Shown here piece after piece: positions 43,901 through 51,037 of a DNA stretch of 53,423 nt. The position numbers and the translations under genes are program-made. Position 1 is the stretch's first letter. Each line of letters opens with the position of its first letter. The notes under the pieces are model-generated. The model made no database searches and was not told the origin of the DNA. It saw nothing but the letters and a program-made list of their open reading frames with translations. Source of the DNA: Lenisia limosa (lineage: Eukaryota; Breviatea); NCBI GenBank assembly GCA_001655205.1, contig LPNZ01010302.1, forward strand, positions 1 through 53,423, given 5' to 3'.

Positions 43901-45819
43901 GTTAGTGGAGGATTTATTTCTGTGTGTGTGTTTTTTCTGATCTAATATTCGCAGTTGATACACGGAACATTACTGCTGTATCCAAGGCAACTTCTGTGGC
44001 TTTTGGTGACGTTGAAGTAACCGCTAATGCTTCCGAGGCTAACCTGGGGTCTGATGCTACCTTCCTTTCAATTTCCGCTCCCTCTAGGTTTGGAGACATG
44101 TTCATACATCCTGCTGTGTTCCATTTGACCGTTTTTTTTTGTTGTTGTTTTTGCTGTTGTTGTCTACTTATCTTTACCGTACTGCATATCGTACTTCTCT
44201 ATGTCCTCATGGTTTTACGATTTCAGACCAGACCAGACCGCAGACCCCGAGTCTCTTGAGTCTTTCCATGGCATCTGGTTCGACGTCGAGGTTCTTGACG
44301 AAAATGGGCTAGCTGATACTGAGTCAACTGGGCCCTTCACTGTCTCCATTCCCGCTTCTTCGGTCAAGGTATGCAAGGGCAAGTCTTGTGGTGCTTTGTG
44401 TTTCGCTCTACTGACCGCCTAGTCTGGCTACACCCCCCAGCTTCTGATTTCCACCGACTCGGAGTGGTCCGCTAACTGCGCGTCTGACCCCAAGGAAGTC
44501 GATGACATGGTAGGTTCCCGCAAGAGCTGTTCTGTACCAAAAATATTTTCTTATTTGTTTCCTGTTGTACTCTACGTTTTACCTCACAACTTCAGATTGT
44601 CTTCACGGTGTGTGACCAAGGGACTTTCGCTGTGGTCCAAGATCGCATTGTCGCACCTATTGTTGACTCCACTGTCGACTCTTCCGCACCCATCATTTCT
44701 GAAGAAGATGATGATGACGGCTTCAATTGGCTCTGGATTATTCTGCTCATCGTGCTAGTCATCCTTATCCTTGTGGTGGCCTTTATCATCCTTGGGAAGA
44801 AAAAGAATGACGAAAAGGTATGCTGGGCTTGACCTTTTGGAATACACGTGATACCCTCCCACAATGTGAAAAAAACCAATATCGTATTTCTTTATCCTGT
44901 ATTATGTCATCTTCTCCAGGAGCAACCTCCGCAACTGAAACCAGTTGGTAGCGAGCTTCAAACTGTCGACAATGTGGGGAGGAGATTGGTCTCTTTCAAT
45001 ATCATTTCGATACTGTCTTGCTTGCAAAACGTCATTGGAACATAGCCCATTTTACTACTTTCTCAAAGTGGTGAACTGAATATTTATTGTATTAACCTTG
45101 TAGACCTCAACCATTGACAATGAGACGACTCACGGTACCATTGAAACAGTTGCCATTGATGATGTCGATGACGTCACTCCCACTTCCGAGGTTGCCACTC
45201 CCACTTCCGAGGTTGTCACTCCCACTTCCGAGGTTGCCCTTCCCACAACAGATGTTGCCCCTGCCACTACAGAGGCGGAGGCTTCTGCTGAATCTGTTGA
45301 GGTATTTATATGGGTAAACACTAGGGCAAATGTACTTTCAATACTTATTTGATATCCCCTTCCTCTAATTACTTATAGGCTAAATCCACTCCGCCTTCTC
45401 CCGAATCTGAAGGCCCCAGAGCTGATGGTGAGGGGTGCATGGGGGATTACGATTATTGCTCTTGTTCACTTTTCCTCAGGGGTGAGATGGAACCAGAGCC
45501 GTTGTGCTTTTATTTCTTTTCCATTTGCATCTCTTCATGAGCTGTTTTTATACCCTTAATTATCGATAATTCTTGTCTTCCGAACTGAAGCTTTCTTCAG
45601 CAGCAACAGAGCTCACCATCACAGAAGCGGCCAAGAAGACAGTACCCGCTGACAAGGTCGACACCCCCTCTTTAGAGGCCTCACTGGACCTAGTTGATGA
45701 CAACAGCGTATGTCGGGTGGCGGCGATTTGATTTTGATCCGCTTGTTTATTGGTTTGTGAAAATGGGTTTGTTGCATTGTCTCCTTTTTTCACAACAGCA
45801 GATCGAAGTAGTGGTGTAA
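1835..45819 (+). CDS. Giant multi-exon gene: modular type I membrane surface protein
   Basis: Exon 1 (1835-1913) encodes Met-Val-Pro followed by a hydrophobic Leu/Ile core, a signal peptide. Exon 194 or so (44596-44817) encodes a 22-residue hydrophobic segment followed by Lys-Lys-Lys. The last exon (45799-45819) ends in TAA. Between them I traced about 200 exons, mostly 45-180 nt, with GT-AG introns. No intergenic-length break, internal signal peptide or second membrane segment appears, so I read it as one gene. The order is: signal peptide, beta-helix blocks, coiled coil, beta-helix, sushi array 1, beta-helix, sushi array 2, FN3-like, beta-sandwich, PKD/REJ-like, Cys-rich, membrane segment, tail. 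The estimated length of 6,500-7,500 residues comes from coding density of roughly half. Nine gaps interrupt it. Role as adhesin or receptor is inferred from architecture. A split into two genes, most likely near 12.5-12.9 or 20.5-20.9 kb, cannot be fully excluded. Confidence 0.75.
3997..4090 (+). repeat. Tandem duplication carrying a splice acceptor
   Basis: A 30-nt unit occurs at 4031-4060 and 4061-4090, and its first 14 nt (ACCTCCCTCCCCAG) also at 3997-4010. Each full unit contains the acceptor CCCCAG followed by exon sequence TTAACCGGT. The downstream copy starts the exon at 4075. Use of the upstream acceptor (4045) would insert ten codons in frame without a stop. Confidence 0.8.
4794..4889 (+). 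repeat. Intronic tandem repeat, about 34 nt x 3
   Basis: Three diverging copies of a unit containing TTATCCTTGTGAAAGTGCTG lie in the intron between the exons ending near 4720 and starting near 4905. Confidence 0.8.
5282..5374. other. Assembly gap
   Basis: Run of 93 N inside the giant gene, not flanked by a G/C homopolymer. The next exon starts at 5416. Confidence 0.95.
5788..8895 (+). other. Giant gene: head module 1 and beta-helix block 2
   Basis: The head spans exon 5788-5903 (CSELVSMAPNT, then SSNIDCWGYSL) and exon 5956-6018 (ITGILGNGFTVDGLTLN). This is the Cys, D[IL]DC, GNGxTIxGL pattern that opens GLUG/beta-helix domains. Coil exons follow at 6134-6316, 6410-6562, 6714-6788, 6844-6912, 7002-7079, 7166, 7371, 7590-7700, 7783-7884, 7950, 8106, 8369, 8512 and 8805. 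Exons such as 7590-7700 (AGVVGRLQGD) and 7783-7884 (IFGGLIGDAL) each encode about one coil pair with a GxxGxL core and are bounded by phase-0 introns. The gap 6332-6397 follows the exon ending at 6316. Confidence 0.65.
6332..6397. other. Assembly gap after poly-G
   Basis: Run of 66 N after a run of twelve G that begins a few bases inside the intron whose donor is at 6317. Confidence 0.95.
9993..10064 (+). repeat. Tandem duplication across an acceptor, 39-nt period
   Basis: The sequence TAACC(C)ATTTAG plus the following exon start ACTGGAGAAAGCTCTTGTGC occurs twice, with acceptors before 10004 and 10043. The downstream acceptor gives an open exon (TGESSCACFGFSM). The upstream one would read into a TAA, so the first copy is probably a decoy. 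Confidence 0.8.
10360..10451. other. Assembly gap near poly-C
   Basis: Run of 92 N shortly after a run of thirteen C. It interrupts intron and exon sequence of beta-helix block 3. Confidence 0.95.
11515..11587. repeat. AT-rich intronic repeat
   Basis: Two copies of ATACATAT(C/G)AAATATC(T/A)CCTGTTGAATA in an intron. The preceding AGCTATAATACATAT also occurs at about 46020. Confidence 0.65.
12514..12819 (+). other. Giant gene: predicted coiled-coil insertion
   Basis: Exons 12514-12602 and 12666-12819 join in frame (AT plus C gives Ile). They encode a charged, Ala/Glu/Lys-rich helix with EEAKAKADEAAINKRAEQEK as its core, quite unlike the surrounding beta-rich sequence. It lies directly before head module 3 and may act as a stalk or oligomerisation segment. 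A gene boundary here is the main alternative, but no signal peptide or stop was seen. Confidence 0.6.
12607..12654 (+). repeat. Duplicated intronic motif GATTGGCATGAGTTTGAT
   Basis: Two exact 18-nt copies at 12607-12624 and 12637-12654, inside the intron between the two coiled-coil exons. A third copy (first base A) lies in another intron at 18516-18533. Confidence 0.8.
14872..14949. other. Assembly gap after C-rich sequence
   Basis: Run of 78 N after poly-A and C-rich low-complexity sequence (14818-14865). Confidence 0.95.
15021..15134 (+). repeat. Tandem array grown from a splice donor
   Basis: The donor GTAAGCCTTGGTATCC at 15021 is followed by two longer copies and then about six copies of the 11-nt unit TTGACTAAGCC. 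The repeated unit is largely the donor sequence itself without the G. Confidence 0.8.
17881..17989 (+). repeat. Intronic tandem repeat, about 36 nt x 3
   Basis: Three copies of ATCAAAATGGTTCTAATTA plus TTTCTCTCTTCAC in the intron before the exon starting near 17998. Confidence 0.85.
18273..18338 (+). repeat. Tandem duplication across a splice donor
   Basis: The exon end and donor GAGTGCATT|GTAAGCTTCACCC is repeated directly downstream as GAGTGCATTTTAAGCTTCACCC. The second copy has lost the GT. Confidence 0.8.
19415..19510 (+). repeat. Tandem repeat ending in a splice acceptor
   Basis: Four copies of ACCT(C/A)ATTTGTTC(A/G)GCT. The last copy supplies the acceptor TTTGTTCAG used by the exon beginning near 19508 (YVAAVDGGYRVTF). 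Confidence 0.75.
20648..20730. other. Assembly gap after poly-G
   Basis: Run of 83 N after about twelve G and a C. Bases just after it are open as PLPDEYLE and end at a GTTGGA donor, so the gap interrupts an exon and explains the phase change between the exons near 20516 and 20857. Confidence 0.9.
21267..24870 (+). other. Giant gene: head module 4 and beta-helix block 5
   Basis: The head is carried by exon 21267-21386 (TTCAELVAAA, then NITADLDCSNALYVID) and exon 21453-21582 (VFGNNHTITGLDVQATMFG). Coil exons follow near 21790, 22253, 22371, 22538, 22693, 22848, 23062, 23195, 23338, 23485, 23609, 23921 and 24120. Typical phrases are GHFTSGGLFQSS, GYFGAFTGDCI, WGAGLVANYEN and WLLGGLTSAGLT. A Cys-containing linker (STCNDCTANTSADK near 24330; MQNTCNEHLMDY near 24635) leads to head 5. 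Most junctions are phase 0. Confidence 0.6.
21955..22066. repeat. AT-rich intronic insertion
   Basis: Very AT-rich stretch with TATCATAT-type words. It shares ACATATAATACTCCATT with an intron at about 41118. Similar words occur at 20105-20165, 25040-25080, 27795-27895 and 33175-33235. Confidence 0.5.
24915..28906 (+). other. Giant gene: head module 5 and beta-helix block 6
   Basis: Exon 24915-25031 encodes VATCDEFRLGFTGWF and VVTADLDCSAVTF. Exon 25148-25285 encodes LIIYGNGHTVSDMTLTVLGG. Coil exons follow near 25358, 25487, 25666, 25842, 25991, 26239, 26484,26657, 26814, 26930, 27154, 27351, 27475, 27677, 27909 and 28165. Typical phrases are GSSVGGFFFMSPA, FAGLFHEQSSPRA, KIGGLFGQLVMA and IAGFIAECSG. 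From about 28165 the sequence loses the repeat pattern and contains two Lys-Arg pairs (STKRFFASESDKRSGDF). This could be a linker or a processing site, which I cannot decide. Confidence 0.6.
29982..30077. other. Assembly gap after poly-C
   Basis: Run of 96 N after ten C. Sequence resumes inside a sushi module at GTWEMPACIG. Confidence 0.95.
31756..31841 (+). repeat. Intronic tandem duplication, about 43 nt x 2
   Basis: Two nearly identical copies of GGCAAAGT(G/T)AACATCTTGAG plus GCGCAAGATGTGGGGG. The unit contains a small CTTGAGAGCGCAAG hairpin. Confidence 0.85.
31992..32074. other. Assembly gap after poly-G
   Basis: Run of 83 N after a long run of G that follows the GTG donor of the exon ending CNVTCNSETA. 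Confidence 0.95.
33232..33322. repeat. Long imperfect hairpin in a large intron
   Basis: Inverted repeat with arms of about 40 nt around the 8-nt loop GGAAATCA (33274-33281). The left arm AGTGACCGGGGTAAGT pairs with the complement of ACTTATCCTGGTCGCT, and pairing continues to CTATG/CATAG at the loop. It lies in the intron of about 0.5 kb between the exons ending near 33110 and starting near 33638, one of the longest introns seen. It resembles a small foldback (MITE-like) element; a structured RNA is also possible. Confidence 0.65.
33524..33566. repeat. Dispersed repeat, copy 2
   Basis: Second copy of the 43-nt sequence at 294-336, in the same intron as the hairpin and 11 nt before the gap at 33578. 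Confidence 0.7.
33578..33623. other. Assembly gap
   Basis: Run of 46 N within the large intron, next to the dispersed repeat rather than a homopolymer. Confidence 0.95.
34559..34702 (+). repeat. Intronic minisatellite, about 25 nt x 6
   Basis: Six copies of CTCTCTTCTTCCAATACTTT with CATG spacers, in the intron between the exons ending near 34526 and starting near 34769. Confidence 0.9.
36111..36231. other. Assembly gap after poly-C
   Basis: Run of 121 N after ten C. The flanking exon resumes with INVTVSVDFTCSG. Confidence 0.95.
37302..38810 (+). other. Giant gene: fibronectin-III-like region
   Basis: Exons near 37302, 37516, 37684, 37909 and 38597 encode beta-strand sequence with FN3-like signatures: VPRNVTYSLDTLSVSWEAS, then later FKPENVTAQATSTLISLTWD and a closing Pro-rich stretch VVPPPPPSAPVV. 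I count two to three domains. The phase-1 intron near 37250 marks the switch from sushi modules. FN3 domains are structural spacers or binding modules of surface proteins. Confidence 0.55.
38875..41675 (+). other. Giant gene: cadherin/VCBS-like beta-sandwich region
   Basis: About thirteen exons near 38875, 39059, 39254, 39446, 39574, 39753, 40040, 40400, 40550, 40679, 40859, 41146 and 41372. They encode Thr/Ser/Val-rich strands. Phrases such as YSVGDKVVFTFNKNTNMP and WNDAKTLVFIV, then PDLDYSGPDTLSCRITD, recall repeats of large calcium-dependent adhesins. I see no complete canonical calcium-binding set, so the family assignment is tentative. Confidence 0.4.
39826..39902 (+). repeat. Tandem triplication across a splice donor, 28-nt unit
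   Basis: The exon end and donor AACGATGTG|GTGAGGGG plus AAGGGATGCCC occur three times in a row. Copies 2 and 3 read GATGTTGTGAGG and still contain GT dinucleotides. Confidence 0.85.
41728..43900 (+). other. Giant gene: 2,173-nt exon, PKD/REJ-like and Cys-rich
   Basis: A single open exon of 724 codons plus one base, from acceptor ATTTTAG to donor TCAG|GTTAGT. The first 350 residues contain Ig/PKD-like strands (YKWTLEDSS, FTVGTHSATLSVTDNFGS) and Cys/Trp features reminiscent of receptor-for-egg-jelly domains. A helical section (residues about 360-560) follows. The end has CHCGNGVVDASEDCDN and further cysteines, matching the CGNGxxDxxExCDD pattern of Myxococcus-type cysteine-rich repeats. The order is reminiscent of polycystin/REJ ectodomains, but only one membrane segment follows. 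It is about twenty times longer than a typical exon of this gene. Confidence 0.6.
43955..44817 (+). other. Giant gene: membrane-proximal exons and transmembrane segment
   Basis: Exons 43955-44087, 44227-44368, 44423-44509 and 44596-44817 join in frame. The AG|A junction between the first two gives Arg followed by PDQTADPESLES. The last exon encodes an acidic stretch (SEEDDDDG) and then WLWIILLIVLVILILVVAF (44728 on), ending with GKKKNDEK. The positive residues just after the hydrophobic segment place the C-terminus inside the cell. Confidence 0.8.
44920..45819 (+). other. Giant gene: cytoplasmic tail and stop codon
   Basis: Exons 44920-44973, 45104-45301, 45379-45427, 45601-45707 and 45799-45819 keep frame to TAA. 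The tail is acidic and Ser/Thr/Pro-rich. Three near-perfect copies of TPTSEV (about 45176-45240) suggest phosphorylation-prone low complexity. The last residues are IEVVV, which could fit a class II PDZ ligand, but that is only a shape match. No enzymatic domain is present. Confidence 0.75.
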
Positions 45820-46519
45820 TTCATGGCTGTTTATTGTAGTATTTCTTTTTTCTTAGTCTTGTTTGTTGTTGAATTGAATGCATGTAGTTTCTCAAAACAA
45901 AGTGTTAGTTACAGAATTGCATAAGCGTTGAGGTGTTGAGGGAGGTGAGACAATATCAATGTTGCAATCACCCAACTACCAGCCAATTACTCTTTGAAAC
46001 TGAGAAAACACAAGGGGTATAGCTATAATACATATGATATCATAATATAAATTCAGTGGAGGGTGTAAGCATTTGAATGAAGAGTTTTATCTGTCTTTCT
46101 AGGAGGGTTATTTCGTAAGTCTGGGAGGGTGCTAGGAGGTCATGTAAGAATAGTGGGAAAACACGAAACAGGATAGGAGTGAATCTGCATTTACACCCCT
46201 CCCTGTCCGTGCCGGGATCCGGTGCAACTTTGAATTTTCCGCGGAAATTTTGTTCCTATTTTTATCTAAAAGTAGTGAAGGTAGGAAGAAATAAGTGGTA
46301 TTGCACACGCACTACAGGACCTAGCTATGAAAGCGTAAGACCCCCCCTCCCTGCTGAAAGTAAATGATATCATTCCTTCATACCCTTCATACCTCCATTC
46401 TATTTCCGCTTTAAGTTTGGAGAGAAGCATTGCTTTCTTAACTCTATTATTTCGCATTTTCTCACAATTTTCGCATAGATAATTCTCATTGCAAAAGGAA
46501 CGGTCTGTGCCAAGGAGGT
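45820..46519. other. Intergenic region between giant gene and AASDH-like gene
   Basis: About 700 nt without a supported exon. It contains AT-rich words (AGCTATAATACATATGATATC at 46019-46039) shared with giant-gene introns. An acceptor-like TCGCATAG at 46471-46478 could belong to an upstream 5' exon of the next gene. Confidence 0.5.
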
Positions 46520-49500
46520 ATGGTTCTTGAGCGTTCTGCAGACTCCCACTTCCTGCAGTGGAAGGACCATGATGTCCCTCTGCAGCTTTCCTATGCGGAC
46601 TTCATTGCGACCTCAGATCGTATTGCAAGATGTGTTCGAAGTTGTCAGATGGTAGGCTTGCCCTGTTTTTGACATTCAAAGGCAAAGGCTGTGAGCGTGG
46701 TGGCGGTTGTTGCTCAGACGTCTCCCGAACTGTATTTGTCTTGGTCAGCGTATGCTGGGAATGGATGATATTCTGGGTTTCAGCATCTACCTTGCCCTGA
46801 AAGTAATCATTTCCTCTCAATGAGTATTGAAAACTCTAAACAACAAAAGGACTTTTAACATTGAATGTGTCTCATTCTCTATTATGGCATGAAATAAAAA
46901 TATAATTTAAGGAGTCTAGTTTCTTGTGTTCTATGAGAATATCTCCTCAACAAGGGTGATCCACAAGGGTGACACATTGTCTTCAAAACATAGTACACGA
47001 TATTTATAGGTCTTTTGGAGTATTGATATCATTTTCACGCAACAGATTATACAGTCAAAAGGTGCCTTTTTACACTGTGGTCCCAACATCAACAGCCCTA
47101 CTCGCAAGCATACCGCCTCAGATGGCTGTGGTCTGTGGAGATCTTCAGGTTGCAACTTTGTTGGGCCGCTGTGTTCGCGTCAAATATTGCGCCAAATCGT
47201 ATGTTGGGCGTACATTTGAGAGTCAAATCGTGCCAATCCTTGAAGTAATTCTGTAGGGATTCCTTTGATGTTACAGTGCAAAAATGCGACATAAATATGG
47301 GTCAGATTAGTACAGATTTAGAACATGTGAGTGCTTTTTTTATGAATGGCAAGTCATACTTTAGATACTATCGAGTTGGAATGATGTGGCGTATGTCATC
47401 TCAACCTCGGGTTCTAACGGAACACCAAAAATTGTGGTTGTACCCCGAACAAGTAAGCTTATCTTGATTAACATCACTACACTCATTGTTTGCGTACCAT
47501 GTGTGATGGTAAATCCTACTCTCATATTTCGATTGCGCGAGAGGAACGCTATCCTTCCAATAGTGATCAGTGAAGCTTGTAATTTATGATTATCGCTCTT
47601 CTAACAAGTCAGCTTTTGAAGTGAATATTACGGCCTTGTCCGACGAGCTGAAAAGACTCCCATCAAGCATGCGGAAGCGAATGACTCTGTCCACAAGCCC
47701 CACGCACGACCCAAGCCTGGCTGAGTTCTTTGTCGGTATGAAGCTCAAATGTAGGTTGGATGGGATAAGGCCTCATTGATGTAGCGAGCTTTTTCGTCTG
47801 TCAACACAGCACACACTCCTTAGTGCACCGAATTGCCCAGACCGAGGGCGATATTCTGATGACAACACCGTCCATGGCCCGGAGCCTCTTTAGCCTTGAC
47901 CCGAAATCCCTATCCTCCCTTCGGCTTCTTCTTCTTGGAGGCGAGCCTGTTCCTCATGCCAAAGAGCTTTCAAAATGGAGACTCTCAAAAAAGCTAAAAA
48001 TCATGTCTCTATACGGTAATTATCACGATTCCACCAACATTTTAGGGAGTACTGAACAGTCTATCTGGTCAATGATATGTCATAACCCCCAATTCTCTCA
48101 AAACTCTGCACTTGGTAAACCTCTTAGCGGCGTGTCTTTTGCTGTTATATCTGAACAAAGTAAGTCCTAAGTCTTTTGTCTATTAATTATTTCAGGCCCT
48201 GACACAAGGGTGATACTTGGCAGAGGGGAACTGATTGTCATGTCTCAAGAAACATGGGTAGCTGGCGAGCCGAAGCCTCTGGCATGTCGCCATACTGGGG
48301 ACATTGTCAGCATCTCAAATGGTTTGTTAGCCTCCTTGTCACAACACCAGACCAATCGCTCTCATTTGTCGGACGAAAAGACGGGCTGTGTAAGGTTGCT
48401 GGTCTTCGAGTATCAACTACCGCCATAATCAAGTAAGATGGAGAGATAATTGTGACGTTATAGTTCACTATTAGCAACCCCCGGTATAGAAAACGCCTAT
48501 GTTTTTCCTGGCCAAGATTCTCTGACGTTAGTTCTTCAAACCCATATGACGGAAGGTTTGGAGAAGTTTTGAGAACGCAGGTCACAACATAGGGTGGGTG
48601 CACTGGTCCAAACTGTCGCACTTGGCTCCCCTATTCGCTCAATACAACACACTCAACCCGTACTTCTACTCTTGGAAGCGGTTTCCCCTGACACAAAACT
48701 CAAAAGTTAGAGATAACATGACAGTGTTCGCTCACCTTGCAGATTGACATGGTCAGAATTCAAGAACGGCTTACAGAGCCGGCCCCTCAGACAGAGTCTC
48801 CCTTGAAGATCTTTCAAGACCACCTCACCCTGTCACGTGATATCATTGAGAGTGATATGTGGGTTGGACTAGGAGGCAAATCTCTGCAGGCAATGGCGGC
48901 GGCGGAGCAGGTTTCCCGACAGTTTTCTGTTGATCGCGGTGTTGTTTTGAGTCTTCTCTACACTGTTCCTCTAGTTCAAGCGGCACACCAACTTCTGGCG
49001 TCTTCAAAGTCGACACAGCATATCTATTTGGAGCCTAAGGTATCGTGGTCTCTTGAGAGCAGTAGTGCCAAAGCCGAGCCGGGTCCTTGGTCCTCCCCTT
49101 GTGACATGCAGGAGGTGATGACAATGGTGGCCTCTGATCTGGAGGATGAATTTCCGCGAAAACGCCAAAAGAAGTCCCCAAGTATCGAAGTGAATCAAAC
49201 AGTCCCACCTGTCCCTGGAGCTATAACGGATATTCTCAGCCCCAATGCCACCTTGGTTCCTATTTGGACTGTTAACATGCTGAAGTGCGTTGACGCGCGA
49301 ATTGCTACGTGCGCGCAACAGGTAGCAATGGCATGTCACGGAGGCGCAGTCTGCTCTGTCGCTGACAACCGGCTAGTCTTGAGTGAAGTTCTAAAGGACC
49401 GGGTTGAGGGAGGCGTGGCGTATGGTCCTGGTTGCATGGCTTGTGGCACATCATCAGGATTCCTCCATCTCTTTGGAGGCAACAACTTGGCTGGTCATTT

Positions 49501-50589
49501 GCATTCGGTATGGAGCTTATTCTTAATTTTGATATTCATAGAGCTAGCATATGGGCTGTGTATAATCCTTTTTCGTTTATAAGCCATCTAGGAGTACTGT
49601 GGCGGTTCTATCAAAGGGACGCCTTGTTTTCTCCCTTCAGGTATGACGTGTTCGTAATGGAAGCTCGTAAAAAAAGGCATTAAAGTTTGTCATGTTTCTC
49701 ACACTTTCAGGCGATATCCTTGTCCCAACCTACGGCAACGGAGTAGTATTGGTCCGGCCCGGGTCTGATGGGTGGGCTGCCGTTTGGAGGTCCGGCCAAG
49801 AGTCGTGTAAAGCTAGTCCTCTTGTCACCAACGAGGCTTTTGTAGAGGTCTCTCTTGACGGACTAATTGCATGTTTCGATGTTGTTTCTAAGTCGCTTCC
49901 TTCTCTTCGCTGGAGGTCCACTGTCTCTGTCCCCATTTTTGCAGAGCCAGTTCTTCATAAGGACTTTGTTATTGTCATGACCGTTACTGGTGTTTTAGTA
50001 ACGCTTGAAGTCAAGTCAGGCCGAACTTCTCAGATTCTTGGTTGGTGATAAGCTCTTTGACCGAGGTAGATTTGAATGATGATGTGTTCCACTCGGTCGT
50101 TATTCTGGGTGAAGGTTGGTCATGACATTGGGACCTTTTATGTGTTGTGTATAATTTCAATCAGCTAATTTCCTTGTAGAAATGATAGTTTTCTCCCAAG
50201 CTGGTTCTGTTTTCATTCTCTCTCTTCCAAGTCATGAAGAAGAGGTTGAACTCAAAAGTGTGGTGCAAATGGAGGTATGGAGCCATTGAGATTCCTTATC
50301 CCATCAGAGCTTCGGAGGCTGTGCTGTTGTGGATGGGAGTAATGTTTTGGTACTTTCAACCACTGGGTTCGTTCGCATCCTCAATGTTAAAACAACTGAA
50401 ATTCAAAATGTGGGGGGAGATCAATGAAGAAAGGTATTCATCCCAAACCGAATTTACATTACGCTTGTAACCTAACAGGTTTTATGCCCGGTACTGGGTC
50501 CCACGTTTACGGACCCGGTGTGGTCTGGCTCGGAGTGGGTGATAGGCTCACGTGCAGATAAGGTCTTCGGTTTGGTAGCGATCTCTTGA
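46520..50589 (+). CDS. AASDH: AASDH/ACSF4-like: adenylation, carrier and PQQ beta-propeller protein
   Basis: Nineteen exons: 46520-46651, 46749-46802, 47062-47148, 47306-47326, 47365-47452, 47613-47735, 47824-48015, 48046-48159, 48196-48321, 48351-48432, 48464-48565, 48593-48705, 48743-49507, 49592-49640, 49711-50040, 50070-50114, 50180-50274, 50308-50409, 50479-50589 (TGA). About 909 residues; human AASDH is near 1,100. The adenylation domain shows TSGSNGTPKIV (ATP loop), LLLLGGEPVP, SLYGSTEQS, RHTGD, FVGRKDG and the KIDM lysine. A carrier domain follows with GLGGKSLQAM (Ser codon 48881-48883). The C-terminal third has PQQ-type blades: MLKCVDA, then GDILVPTYGNG and WVIGSRADK. Animal AASDH activates beta-alanine as a thioester on its own carrier; the acceptor is unknown. 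The junction 48705/48743 is off by one base, perhaps an indel in an A run. The start is the first Met; an upstream exon is possible. Confidence 0.8.
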
Positions 50590-51037
50590 TCAATGTAACA
50601 TGAACTTTCCAAACGCTGGTGACCTGATTTCCTTTCGTTTCACTGACTGCTGGAGAGAATAGAAGACAAGGGACCGTCTGACATGGAGGAAACGGGTATC
50701 TTCACGGACTTTACGAAGGATCGACTCCTTAATAATCAACACAAAACAAATAATCACTAAATGATATTATGAAATCTCAGGAAACAAAAAAAAAATCCCA
50801 TCCATACAAGAGGGATAGCAGCATGTCTTGGTATAGTCCTTGCTAAGCTCTCCATTGCCTATTGTAGTGACAATAACTGAAGAGAAGCACCACCAAAAGC
50901 AAACCGATTGGATCGCTTCATTAATCTGGCTTTGATTTGACAGAACACGGTACTTTGAAATTTCTTTGCTAAAGTGTATCTTTAGCAAGAGAACTTGCAA
51001 AAAAAGATCATGACTCCACCAAGCCCACCAGAAGTAT
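50590..51037. other. Intergenic region
   Basis: About 450 nt after the AASDH-like stop codon without a convincing exon. A minus-strand open frame across 50767-51114 is Trp/Cys/Phe-rich, has no homology I recognise, and is not accepted as a gene. Confidence 0.4.
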
